Source: Gammaproteobacteria bacterium
Lineage (GTDB): Bacteria > Pseudomonadota > Gammaproteobacteria > Arenicellales > Poriferihabitantaceae
Assembly (NCBI GenBank): GCA_026709505.1
Contig: JAPOSW010000091.1
Span: forward strand, 1-38,093
Length of the DNA stretch: 38,093 nt
Direction of reading: 5' to 3'
Part shown: positions 16,735-25,112 of the stretch, piece after piece
How the letters are laid out: every line of letters starts with the position of its first letter
Position numbering within the stretch: the first letter of the stretch is position 1
The notes under the pieces: model-generated
The model's input: only the letters and a program-made list of their open reading frames with translations
What the model was told of the DNA's origin: nothing
Databases searched by the model: none
Translations under genes and position numbers: made by a program

Positions 16735-16948
16735 AGGGAGCGCTCTCCCCAAAGTGCCCTGGCGATGAATACAGTCTCACCATGCACTTCCTCCAGCCAG
16801 CGGATGATGATCGCGCGGGCCGGCATCTTGAAATGCACTCCGGCGTTCAGCCATGCTGCAGTTCCGGGATTCTCCTGCCGGCAGGACCGGGCTAGCCTGT
16901 TGATCAAATCAGCAGGAAGGCAAATGAAGCCGGTTCAGCAGAAACGCG
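16735..16948 (-). pseudogene. Possible frameshifted gene of unknown function
   Basis: On the minus strand ATG 16948 has a strong ribosome site (GGAGAGG) and reads MTAFLLNRLHLP before a stop. A one-base shift continues as ADLINRLARSCRQENPGTAAWL and WLEEVHGETVFIARALWGER. The continuous protein-like character across the shift suggests a real gene that was inactivated. The second frame stays open into antisense xdhC (to 16533), where coding is doubtful. It resembles the start of some small-molecule kinases only vaguely; I do not name it. Confidence 0.35.
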
Positions 16949-17290
16949 GTCATGGCTTGCCTCTCCAGATGCTGAATTCAACTGTGAAATTCTGGATCGT
17001 TCTGTGCCGGAACAAAACAGTGACTGCCCGGAAATGAACAGCACTCATGCCGACCTTCCTTTATGTGAATGGCTTCTGGACCATCGCTGCACGAGATGTA
17101 AATTGTCCGGGCCCCGATTGCGGCAAGCGCCTTCTCCAAATTCGGCCAGTTTAGCCTTGCGAAAATGCGGCATATCGCTTTTCCTCAAATACAATCTGGC
17201 TTTAATTGAGAAAACCCACCCGGATCCTGATTGCTTGCATTTCTTGAGTATACGAATTTGACGCCTTTCAGCCCATTTTAATTGAATGCC
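16949..17290. other. Intergenic region upstream of the epimerase gene
   Basis: About 340 bases with no supported gene, repeat or RNA. Short frames on both strands lack any motif. The promoter of the downstream plus-strand gene should be here, but no clear consensus is visible. Confidence 0.35.
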
Positions 17291-18307
17291 ATGAACCATC
17301 CCAAGCCCAGCCTCGCAGTATTTGACTGTATAGATGCCCATACCTGCGGCAACCCGGTTCGCGTGGTGACCTCCAACCAGCCTGATTTATACGGCAGTAC
17401 CATGCGCGAGAAGCGGCAGCACTTCATATCGGAATTCGACTGGATCCGTACCGGCTTGATGTATGAGCCCCGAGGGCATGACGCGATGTCCGGATCAATT
17501 CTCTATCCGCCAGCCAACTCAGAGCACGATCTCGGGGTCTTGTTTATTGAGGTAAGCGGAGCTCTGCCTATGTGCGGACACGGTGCAATCGGTACCGTAA
17601 CCGTTGCAGTTGAAAGAGGTCTGGTCAAGCCCAAAACCCCGGGCTTGCTGAAACTCGATACACCAGCCGGTACGGTCATGGCAAGCTACAAGGCCGATGG
17701 GAACTATGTCGAATCGGTAACCCTTGAAAATGTCCCGGCATTTTTGCATTCTTCCGGACATGAAGTGAACATTCCCGGCCTTGGGCGACTCAAAATCGAT
17801 GTCAGCTTTGGCGGCAACTTTTACGCCATTGTTGAACCGCAAACGGGCTATGCAGGCCTGGACTCCATGAGCATCGATGATATTCGCCGCTATAGCCTCG
17901 AGGTTCGCAAGCGAGCCAACGAGCTTGGGGAATTCGTTCATCCTGAAGATAAAACCATATGCGGCGTCAGTCATGTGATGTGGACTGACCATCCAAAACA
18001 TCCTGAGGCCAGTATGCGCAACATCGTGTTCTACGGAGAGCGTGGAATTGATCGCTCGCCCTGCGGAACCGGAACCTGTGCACGAATGGCACAGCTGACC
18101 GCCCGGGGTGACTTGAAAATCGGAGAGAAGTTTATCCATGAAAGCGTCATCGGCAGCCTGTTCACGGGCTATGCGACGAAAAAGACCTGGATTGGAACTC
18201 TTGAAGCGATCGTTCCAACTGTCGCAGGGTGGTCCCGAATCACCGGCCAGAACCAGATCATGATCGATGAACGAGACCCTTATGCACTAGGCTTCATCCT
18301 AGCCTGA
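17291..18307 (+). CDS. Proline racemase family, 4-hydroxyproline epimerase-like
   Basis: The 338-residue product has both active-site cysteines: MCGHGAIGT near residue 90 and DRSPCGTGTCARMA near residue 255. The opening IDAHTCGNPVRVV is also typical. Two Cys fit the racemase/epimerase activity (proline racemase or trans-4-hydroxy-L-proline 2-epimerase) rather than the Thr/Cys dehydratases. 4-hydroxyproline epimerase is the commonest function in free-living proteobacteria, but no other hydroxyproline genes are nearby. ATG 17291 is chosen over an in-frame TTG at 17282. It stands 129 bp before doeA on the same strand. Confidence 0.8.
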   Translation: MNHPKPSLAVFDCIDAHTCGNPVRVVTSNQPDLYGSTMREKRQHFISEFDWIRTGLMYEPRGHDAMSGSILYPPANSEHDLGVLFIEVSGALPMCGHGAIGTVTVAVERGLVKPKTPGLLKLDTPAGTVMASYKADGNYVESVTLENVPAFLHSSGHEVNIPGLGRLKIDVSFGGNFYAIVEPQTGYAGLDSMSIDDIRRYSLEVRKRANELGEFVHPEDKTICGVSHVMWTDHPKHPEASMRNIVFYGERGIDRSPCGTGTCARMAQLTARGDLKIGEKFIHESVIGSLFTGYATKKTWIGTLEAIVPTVAGWSRITGQNQIMIDERDPYALGFILA

Positions 18308-18377
18308 CCAGTTCCCGGACCTTTGGTCAAAAATGGCACAAACATCATAAACCGTTTTAGTCTTGTGATTACAATAC

Positions 18378-18402
18378 CGCACTGATCAACGGATCAGGTG
18401 CG
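18378..18402. promoter_or_regulatory. Hairpin or operator in the doeA leader
   Basis: CGCACTGATC and GATCAGGTGCG form a 10-bp stem with a single bulged G and an AACG loop, 35 bases before the doeA start. It could be a leader structure or a dimer binding site. No promoter consensus is clear just upstream, so the role is open. Confidence 0.35.
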
Positions 18403-18436
18403 CTGATCGACAAGACTCAAATCCACAATACGACTT

Positions 18437-19621
18437 ATGACAAACCCTGACCCGCCTTTTACGAAAATCGAATACGATCGAAGAATTCGTCTGACCCGGC
18501 AAGCAATGAATGAACAGGAAGTCGAGGTTCTTTTCATTACCGATCCATCCAATCAGGCCTGGCTAACTGGATACGATGGGTGGTCATTCTATGTCCACCA
18601 GGGAGTCATTCTTGGGTTGGAGGGCGATCCTGTCTGGTGGGGCCGCACCATGGATGCCAATGGGGCTCACAGGACGGTTTGGATGGATGCCGAGTCCATA
18701 CTGGCTTATGCGGACCACTATGTCATGTCAGCCACGCATCACCCCATGACCGATTTGGCGGATCATCTGGTTCGACTTGGATATGCAACATCCCGGATCG
18801 GCGTAGAAATGGAGAACTACTACTATTCTGCGAAAGCCCATCAGGTTCTGACTTCATGCCTGCAGGGTGCAGTATTCAAGGACGCAACGGCACTGGTTAA
18901 CTGGCAAAGGGTGGTCAAGTCAGAAGAGGAGATCGGGTTCATGCGACGAGCAGCCAGCATTGCAGAAGAAGTCGTCATGACTGCGATTGATGAGGCACAG
19001 CCCGGCAAGCCCAAGAACGAGCTGGTCGGCGACATTCTGAAAGCCGCTGCCTACGGGGTTGATGGTGCATGGGGCGATTATCCAGCGATTGTGCCGATGG
19101 TTCCTTCCGGAATTGATGCAAGTGCTGCACACCTCACCTGGAACGGTGATCCGATGAAATGCGGTCAGGCGACCTTCTTCGAGCTGGCCGGGTGTTATCG
19201 GCGATATCATGCGCCGCTTTGCCGGACCGTGTTTCTGGGCCATCCGCCAAAAAGCATGACGAATGCATCGGCTGCCCTTGCCTGCGGCATTGAAGCAGGC
19301 ATTGATATTGCTCGTGCAGGAAATCGTGCATCCGATATTGCATATGCCCTGCATCAGGAATTGAGCAAGGCGGGCATAGACCGAACTGGGCGTTGCGGGT
19401 ACAGTATTGGGCTCAGCTATCCTCCGGACTGGGGAGAGAGGACCATCTCGCTTCGGCCTGAGGATCAGACAATTCTGGAGCCCGGCATGACGCTGCATTT
19501 CATGCCGGGTCTATGGATGGACGACTGGGGCATCGAAATCACCGAACCGATCTTGATCAAGCCCGAAGGCCCGGCTGAGGCTTTCTGCAGCATTGAACGC
19601 AAACTCTTCATCAAGCAGTAG
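18437..19621 (+). CDS. doeA: Ectoine hydrolase DoeA (M24 family)
   Basis: The 394-residue product is a creatinase/Xaa-Pro peptidase fold protein. It shows long stretches characteristic of DoeA: DPSNQAWLTGYDGWSFYVHQ near the start, ENYYYSAKAHQVL mid-protein, and CGYSIGLSYPPDWGERTISL and MTLHFMPGLWMDDWGIEITE near the end. DoeA opens the ectoine ring to N-acetyl-diaminobutyrate in the cytoplasm, letting cells use this osmolyte as carbon and nitrogen. The gene is followed after three bases by an M20 deacetylase that could take the next step. The usual doeB, doeC and doeD are not in view. Confidence 0.88.
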   Translation: MTNPDPPFTKIEYDRRIRLTRQAMNEQEVEVLFITDPSNQAWLTGYDGWSFYVHQGVILGLEGDPVWWGRTMDANGAHRTVWMDAESILAYADHYVMSATHHPMTDLADHLVRLGYATSRIGVEMENYYYSAKAHQVLTSCLQGAVFKDATALVNWQRVVKSEEEIGFMRRAASIAEEVVMTAIDEAQPGKPKNELVGDILKAAAYGVDGAWGDYPAIVPMVPSGIDASAAHLTWNGDPMKCGQATFFELAGCYRRYHAPLCRTVFLGHPPKSMTNASAALACGIEAGIDIARAGNRASDIAYALHQELSKAGIDRTGRCGYSIGLSYPPDWGERTISLRPEDQTILEPGMTLHFMPGLWMDDWGIEITEPILIKPEGPAEAFCSIERKLFIKQ

Positions 19622-19624
19622 GCC

Positions 19625-20794
19625 ATGACTGCTCTGGATCAGACCGTCGAGATGCTGGGGACGTTGGTTAGGTTTCCGACCGTTTCGGCGAACAGCAATC
19701 TGGACATGATCAGTTTTCTGGCAGAAGTGCTGGAAAGTGCAAAGGCAAGAGTACGCGTTTACCATGATGAGACGGGAAACAAGGCGAACCTGTTTGCAAC
19801 GATTGGCCCCGAAGAGCAGGGAGGAATCGTTCTGGCTGGCCATAGCGATGTTGTACCCGTTGCCGATCAGGCCTGGACGGCCGATCCATTTCAAATGAAG
19901 GAAGAGCACGGCCGCCTGTTTGGTCGAGGTACCTGTGACATGAAAGGCTTCATTGCAGCAGCAGTTACCATGGCTCCTGAATTCTCAAAATTTGCAAAAC
20001 GCCGCCCCATTCACTTTGCCTTTACCTACGACGAAGAAGTCGGCTGTTTCGGAGCCAAGGCGCTGATCGAATGCCTTAAACAGGAAGGAATCAGCCCCAG
20101 GGTGGCGATAGTCGGAGAGCCGACTTCGATGCGCGTGATTGACGGACACAAGGGGTGTTATGAATATTCTGCCCACTTTCGTGGCCAGGGGGGTCATGGC
20201 TCATTGCCGGATAGAGGAGTGAATGCGGTTGAATATGCCGCACAGTATGTTCATGAACTGGTGAACATCAAGAAGCAGCTTGAAAAGCGTGCGCCAAAAG
20301 ATAGTCTCTATGATCCCCCATGGACAACCATCAACACAGGACGGTTCAATGGTGGGGTTGCCCGAAATGTCGTTCCCGACAAGGCCAGCGTCGAATGGGA
20401 AATGCGGCCGGTGTGCGATGAAGACGCTGATTTTGTGAAGTCCAGGCTGCAGCAGTTTTGCGATCATGACCTGCTGCCAAAAATGCGTACAGTGTTTCCA
20501 CAGGCCAGCATTGACCTTGAAATTGTTTCGGAAATCGAGGATTTTGAACCTGCCGGGCAAAATGAGGCAAAGGAGATTCTTGCCGAGTTGACGGGTTCAG
20601 ACGAGTCGGATCTCGTCTCGTTTGGCACGGAAGCCGGAATTTACCAGTCCATGGGCATGAATGTCGCTGTTTGCGGCCCGGGTTCAGTCGATCAAGCGCA
20701 CAAGCCGGACGAATATGTGACCATGGAGCAAATGGATTCCTGCCTCAAAATGCTGGGAGGCTTGACTCGTAAACTGCAGGATCGGCCTGATTGA
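19625..20794 (+). CDS. M20 family deacetylase (ArgE-like)
   Basis: The 389-residue product is a complete M20 metallo-hydrolase. Zinc ligands are visible in GHSDVVPV, GRGTCDMKGF, the DEEVG pair, and QAHKPDEY near the end. A dimerisation domain is present (GGHGSLPDRGVNA region). It most resembles acetylornithine deacetylase. Its start is three bases after doeA, so the two must be co-translated. Acetylornithine and N-acetyl-diaminobutyrate differ by one methylene, so a role in deacetylating the DoeA product is attractive. The known DoeB belongs to a different (aspartoacylase-like) family, so this would be a substitute; that is inference. Confidence 0.82.
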   Translation: MTALDQTVEMLGTLVRFPTVSANSNLDMISFLAEVLESAKARVRVYHDETGNKANLFATIGPEEQGGIVLAGHSDVVPVADQAWTADPFQMKEEHGRLFGRGTCDMKGFIAAAVTMAPEFSKFAKRRPIHFAFTYDEEVGCFGAKALIECLKQEGISPRVAIVGEPTSMRVIDGHKGCYEYSAHFRGQGGHGSLPDRGVNAVEYAAQYVHELVNIKKQLEKRAPKDSLYDPPWTTINTGRFNGGVARNVVPDKASVEWEMRPVCDEDADFVKSRLQQFCDHDLLPKMRTVFPQASIDLEIVSEIEDFEPAGQNEAKEILAELTGSDESDLVSFGTEAGIYQSMGMNVAVCGPGSVDQAHKPDEYVTMEQMDSCLKMLGGLTRKLQDRPD

Positions 20795-20985
20795 TGGTCG
20801 AGTCCGGACAGTTTGGGGATAGCGGTGATTCGCCCTCTTGATGCGCCAATGGTCAATCAGGAAAACATGCTATGTCCATCCTTGTGGCCACAGCCCAAAA
20901 AAACTGTTGCATACTGGGCCCGCTTAATACAATATCCGTATTTCTCGCAAAATGAATTTTCTGCACAAGTTTAGCAGGAGCATTG

Positions 20986-22173
20986 ATGACTTCACTTCAC
21001 CCGCAACAGCGCAGCTTGCGTGAACAGGCCAGGACTCTGGCCATGCAGTGCTTCAGGGATCGTGCCAGGGAAATTGATCGAAGCGAAGCATACCCATGGC
21101 ACAATGTCGATGCTCTGGTCAAACAGGGCTTCATGGGCATGACGATACCTGAAGAATACGGCGGGCAGGGCGCAAGCTATCTTGATGCCGTTCTGGTGGT
21201 TGAAGAAGTGGCCAAAGTCTGTGGTGTGACTGCACGGATCGTGGTTGAAGGAAACATGGGTGCAATCGGCGCCATCATGAAGTATGGAAGTGAGGAGCAG
21301 AAACAACTCGCCGCGCAACTGGTGCTCACGGGCGACAAGCCGGCAATCTGCATCACGGAGCCGGAAGCCGGTAGCGCAGCAACCCAAATGACCACCAAAG
21401 CCGTCAAGCAGGGCAACCGCTATATTATCAATGGAAAAAAGCACTGGATAACCGGAGGAGGAGTCTCCAATCTGCATCTGGTTTTTGCAAAGGTAATCGA
21501 CGGTGGCGAAGAGCTTGGGATCGGCGGGTTTATTGTCGTCAGAGAGGAGTCCAGTGGATTGGTGATCGGGGATCGCGAGCCCTCCATGGGCCTGCGGGGC
21601 ATCCCCGAAACCGAAGTGTGCTTCAAGGACCTTGACGTGCATGAAAGCCGCATGCTCAAGACTCCTGATGGATTGAAGAGAGGCTTTGCAAGTCTCATGA
21701 ATGCCTACAACTCCCAACGCGTGGGTGCTGCGACAGTAGCTTTGGGTATCGCAGCAGGCGCCTATGAAGAAGCCCTGGCTTACGCAAAAACCCGGGAGCA
21801 GTTCGGTCGGCCCATAGCCGAGTTTCAGGGCTTGCAGTGGATGCTGGCCGACATGTCAATCCAGCTCGAAGCTTCTCGTGCCATGATTTATCAGGCGGCA
21901 GCGAGTGCCGGGGATGGTTTTCCGGACCGGCTCATGGCGGCTCAAGCCAAAGTGCTTGCATCGGAGACGGCAATCCGGGTTTCCAACGATGCACTGCAGA
22001 TTTTCGGAGCCGCGGGGTATTCCCGCAATCGTCCGCTTGAACGGATGGTCCGTGACGCCCGCATGTTTGCAATCGGAGGCGGCACAGCACAGATACTGAG
22101 AACTCAAATCGCAGGATCAATACTTGATATGAAAGTCCCGCAGACGCGAGACGGCTATCTGAATCCCGCCTGA
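20986..22173 (+). CDS. Acyl-CoA dehydrogenase family flavoprotein
   Basis: The 395-residue product has the full ACAD fold. ITEPEAGSAATQMTTKA binds FAD, KKHWITGGG follows, RGIPETEV lies mid-protein, and TREQFGRPIAEFQGLQ with AAGYSRNRPLERMVRDAR form the C-terminal helices. ATG 20986 has AGGAG five bases upstream. At the position where medium- and short-chain enzymes carry the catalytic Glu in an EGT motif, this protein reads IGGGTAQILR, so the base is missing or supplied elsewhere. The substrate is unknown. It follows the doeA-M20 pair by about 190 bp and is followed after 18 bp by the TPR protein gene. Confidence 0.85.
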   Translation: MTSLHPQQRSLREQARTLAMQCFRDRAREIDRSEAYPWHNVDALVKQGFMGMTIPEEYGGQGASYLDAVLVVEEVAKVCGVTARIVVEGNMGAIGAIMKYGSEEQKQLAAQLVLTGDKPAICITEPEAGSAATQMTTKAVKQGNRYIINGKKHWITGGGVSNLHLVFAKVIDGGEELGIGGFIVVREESSGLVIGDREPSMGLRGIPETEVCFKDLDVHESRMLKTPDGLKRGFASLMNAYNSQRVGAATVALGIAAGAYEEALAYAKTREQFGRPIAEFQGLQWMLADMSIQLEASRAMIYQAAASAGDGFPDRLMAAQAKVLASETAIRVSNDALQIFGAAGYSRNRPLERMVRDARMFAIGGGTAQILRTQIAGSILDMKVPQTRDGYLNPA

Positions 22174-22191
22174 AAATTCAGCCTAAGTCCA

Positions 22192-23592
22192 ATGGAAACC
22201 TATCAGGATAATCAGGGACTGGAATATTCCGCCAGCAGTTCAGGCAGTATCGAACAGTTCGAGCAGCTGACATTGAGTTTCATGGGCTACAAGCCAGACG
22301 TCGGAGCGAAGCTGAAAGCCCTGCTGAAGGAAGACCCGGATATGCCAATGGGTCTCTGCATGAAGGGGTACCTCGCAAAAATGATGGGGATTAAAGGCCT
22401 CCATCAGCGGGCTCTTGCAGTTCTGGAAACCCTGGCCGGCGAAGAATACAATCATCTGGGTCACCGTGAATCACTGCACATCAAGGCGCTCGAAGCCTGG
22501 TGTAATGGAAATCTGGATAAAACAGTCGGCATCTGGGAGGAAATCCTGCTTCATTATCCGCTTGACTGCATTGCCTTGAGGCTCGCCTACTTCAATCATT
22601 TCTATAGCGGAGATGGACGGCGTATGCGAGATTCGCTGATGCGTGTACTTCCTTACTGGGCCCCCGCATCCCCACATTACGGTTATGTCCTCGGGCTGTA
22701 TTCTTTTGCACTGGAAGAGTGTGGCGAATTTGAACTGGCAGAACGCCATGGCCGAGAAGCAGTGAAGATCAACCCCAAAGATGCGTGGTCAGTGCATGCC
22801 GTTGCCCACGTCATGGAATCACAGGAGCGCCACCAGGAAGGCATTGACTGGATCGTTAGTCTGGAACCGCACTGGTCAACAGTGAACAATTTCCGGTTTC
22901 ATCTTCATTGGCACCAGTGCCTGTTCCATCTCGAGCGGGGAGAACACGAGCATGTCCTCAGCATCCATGATCAATCGCTGGTATCGGATCTGGATTCGGA
23001 CTTTTACCTGGATTTGTGTAATGCGGCATCCCTGCTTTGGAGGCTTGAATTACATGGAGTTGACATTGGCGAGCGCTGGCAGGTTTTGCTGGAGGCCGCA
23101 AAACGCCGTATTGAAGACCGTGACCTGGTTTTCGCATCGCTTCACTACTTGATGGTTTTGGTCGCCGCCGGAGACCTTCAATCGGTCAAGAGCATGATGG
23201 ATGAATTGAGGCAATGGGCCGATTCGGGCGATACTCAGGGGCAGATTATGCATCGAGTTGGCATGGCTTTGGCCAACGCCTTGATCGATATCCGGCAAGG
23301 CAGGCCTGGTCTGGCATTCCGGAGTCTGACCGACGCCCGCTATGAGGTAGACTTGATTGGCGGCAGCATTGCCCAAAGGGACTTGTTCAATATGGTGCTC
23401 CTTGATGCCGCTGGCCAGGCATGCCAGCATCTGGAAATGCGGGCTCTCGGAGCAGAACGGACAGCACTTCGCCCCCGCTCACGATGGGCATGGCAACAGT
23501 ATGGGCAGGCCCTTCAGCATACACGGGACCAGGCCAGGGCAAGCGAAGCGTTCGATCAAGCCTCGCATCTTTATACGGACTTCCACGATTAG
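22192..23592 (+). CDS. TTC38-type tetratricopeptide protein
   Basis: The 466-residue product lacks a signal peptide and is helical throughout. The central region (SPHYGYVLGLYSFALEECGE, EREAV-like helices, DAWSVHAVAHVMESQERHQEG, HLHWHQCLFHLERGEHEHVL) matches the bacterial and eukaryotic TTC38 family, whose molecular role is unknown. Conserved HAVAHV and FHLHWHQ His residues are present. It begins 18 bp after the acyl-CoA dehydrogenase gene and ends 9 bp before the transporter gene, so the three form a tight operon and it may assist this catabolic pathway. Confidence 0.78.
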   Translation: METYQDNQGLEYSASSSGSIEQFEQLTLSFMGYKPDVGAKLKALLKEDPDMPMGLCMKGYLAKMMGIKGLHQRALAVLETLAGEEYNHLGHRESLHIKALEAWCNGNLDKTVGIWEEILLHYPLDCIALRLAYFNHFYSGDGRRMRDSLMRVLPYWAPASPHYGYVLGLYSFALEECGEFELAERHGREAVKINPKDAWSVHAVAHVMESQERHQEGIDWIVSLEPHWSTVNNFRFHLHWHQCLFHLERGEHEHVLSIHDQSLVSDLDSDFYLDLCNAASLLWRLELHGVDIGERWQVLLEAAKRRIEDRDLVFASLHYLMVLVAAGDLQSVKSMMDELRQWADSGDTQGQIMHRVGMALANALIDIRQGRPGLAFRSLTDARYEVDLIGGSIAQRDLFNMVLLDAAGQACQHLEMRALGAERTALRPRSRWAWQQYGQALQHTRDQARASEAFDQASHLYTDFHD

Positions 23593-23601
23593 TTGCTGTC
23601 A

Positions 23602-24849
23602 ATGCGCCTCTTAATCAGTTTTGCGGCGCTGTTTCTGTCAATCTCGCTGCTGCAATTGAGCTCGGGCGCTATCGGCCCCCTTGATGCCCTGGCTGGTCTC
23701 AATAACGGATTCTCGAAAGCAGCCATTGGGCTGATGGGATCGGCTCATTTTCTTGGATTCTTTGTCGGCTGCTGGTGGGCGCCAAGGCTTCTCGGCAAGG
23801 TTGGCCATGCTCGTACTTTTGCGATTTTTTCAGCACTTGGAGCCATTGGCGCCATTGCCCATCCCCTGATTCCGGATCCCAATGTATGGGCTGGGTTGCG
23901 GATTCTTACGGGGCTGTGTGTAGCTGGGTGCTATACCGTTGTTGAAGCCTGGTTTCAGGCAAAACTGAACAAGCATAATCGCGGCCGCGTGATGGGGGTC
24001 TACCGCGCGGTAGACATCGTTGCATCTTCGGGCGCTCAGCTGATGATCGGTTTTCTTGATCCGGTCTCCTATGTCTCCTACAACATTCTGGCGATCATGT
24101 GCTGCACATGCCTGCTGCCCCTTGCCTTGACAACCTCACCGCAGCCGGTCACTCCAGAGGCCCCTAGGCTGAAACCGATTGCCACCATCTTGCTCTCTCC
24201 GCTCGGTGCGGCAGGAGTGCTGGTTGCAGGCCTGACTTCGTCTGCTTTCAGGATGGTCGGTCCGCTGTATGCTCAGGAAATTTCCCTGACAGCGACCCAG
24301 ACCGGGTACTTTCTGGCAACGGTAATGCTGGGGGGCGCATTGGCGCAGTATCCAGCCGGCTGGCTCGCAGACCGCTATGATCGCAGGCAGGTTCTGCTGG
24401 GCCTGTCATTGATGAGTGCGCTGGTCTGTTTCCCCCTGGCGTGGATTGGCCAGACGACATTTTTCCTGATTATCACCGGGGCGATATTGTTCGGGGTCGC
24501 AACATGGCCGATATTTTCAGTATCAGCGGCGCACACCAATGACTTTGCCGACCCGGAAAAGTCAGTTGAAGTGAATGCATCGTTGATGTTCATTTACGGG
24601 GTTGGAGCAATATTCAGTCCCCTGATCGCATCGGTATTTCTTGATCGATTTGGGCCATCTTCGTTTTACATCTTCATCGGATGTGCCCATGTCTCTCTAC
24701 TGGCATACAGTATTTATCGCAGGCGCAAAGGGCGTACCGTCAAAAACCGAACCCGGTATACGATTTTTCCGAGAACCTCTTTCCAGATTGGCAGGCTGCT
24801 GCGGCGAGACCCAAGAAAAGACGGAGAATCAGCCGTCAAAGAGCATTGA
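23602..24849 (+). CDS. MFS transporter (YcaD-like)
   Basis: From ATG 23602 the 415-residue product has about 12 hydrophobic segments. MFS loop motifs are visible: LNNGFSKAAIGLMGS after helix 1, a GRVMGVYRAVD segment, and GWLADRYDRRQVL between helices 8 and 9 (second-half motif A). The C-terminus is a basic cytoplasmic tail of about 45 residues. The arrangement is like YcaD, a carrier of unknown substrate. It is the last gene of the tight ACAD-TPR-MFS run and may import the substrate or export a product. TTG 23593 is an alternative start. Confidence 0.8.
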   Translation: MRLLISFAALFLSISLLQLSSGAIGPLDALAGLNNGFSKAAIGLMGSAHFLGFFVGCWWAPRLLGKVGHARTFAIFSALGAIGAIAHPLIPDPNVWAGLRILTGLCVAGCYTVVEAWFQAKLNKHNRGRVMGVYRAVDIVASSGAQLMIGFLDPVSYVSYNILAIMCCTCLLPLALTTSPQPVTPEAPRLKPIATILLSPLGAAGVLVAGLTSSAFRMVGPLYAQEISLTATQTGYFLATVMLGGALAQYPAGWLADRYDRRQVLLGLSLMSALVCFPLAWIGQTTFFLIITGAILFGVATWPIFSVSAAHTNDFADPEKSVEVNASLMFIYGVGAIFSPLIASVFLDRFGPSSFYIFIGCAHVSLLAYSIYRRRKGRTVKNRTRYTIFPRTSFQIGRLLRRDPRKDGESAVKEH

Positions 24850-25112
24850 CTTTCTGGCTTATGATCAGAGAGGCGTCTTTATATTGGCGTAGCCACATCG
24901 GAAAGCGGGTTTGCTTCGACAGTCGAGGCGCTGGCATTTACCGCATCCTGACATGGAGAATGTGGACCCACTCGTTCAAGCCGAAAATCGATCGGACAAG
25001 GAGAATCTGGTTCGCATCGCTTTGGCAAAACTCCCTCTGATGAACCGAGATATGCCACTTTTCATCCATTCTTGACTCGGCCGGATGCAGCAGCAGGCCA
25101 TAGCTGTCCTGA
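24850..25112. other. Intergenic space between convergent genes
   Basis: About 260 bases between the MFS gene and the convergent anmK. A plus-strand frame crosses it but has no motif. No good terminator hairpin is visible. Confidence 0.35.

Noticed and set aside
20992..21717. A 241-residue minus-strand open frame
   Set aside because: It is antisense to the acyl-CoA dehydrogenase gene and has no domain.
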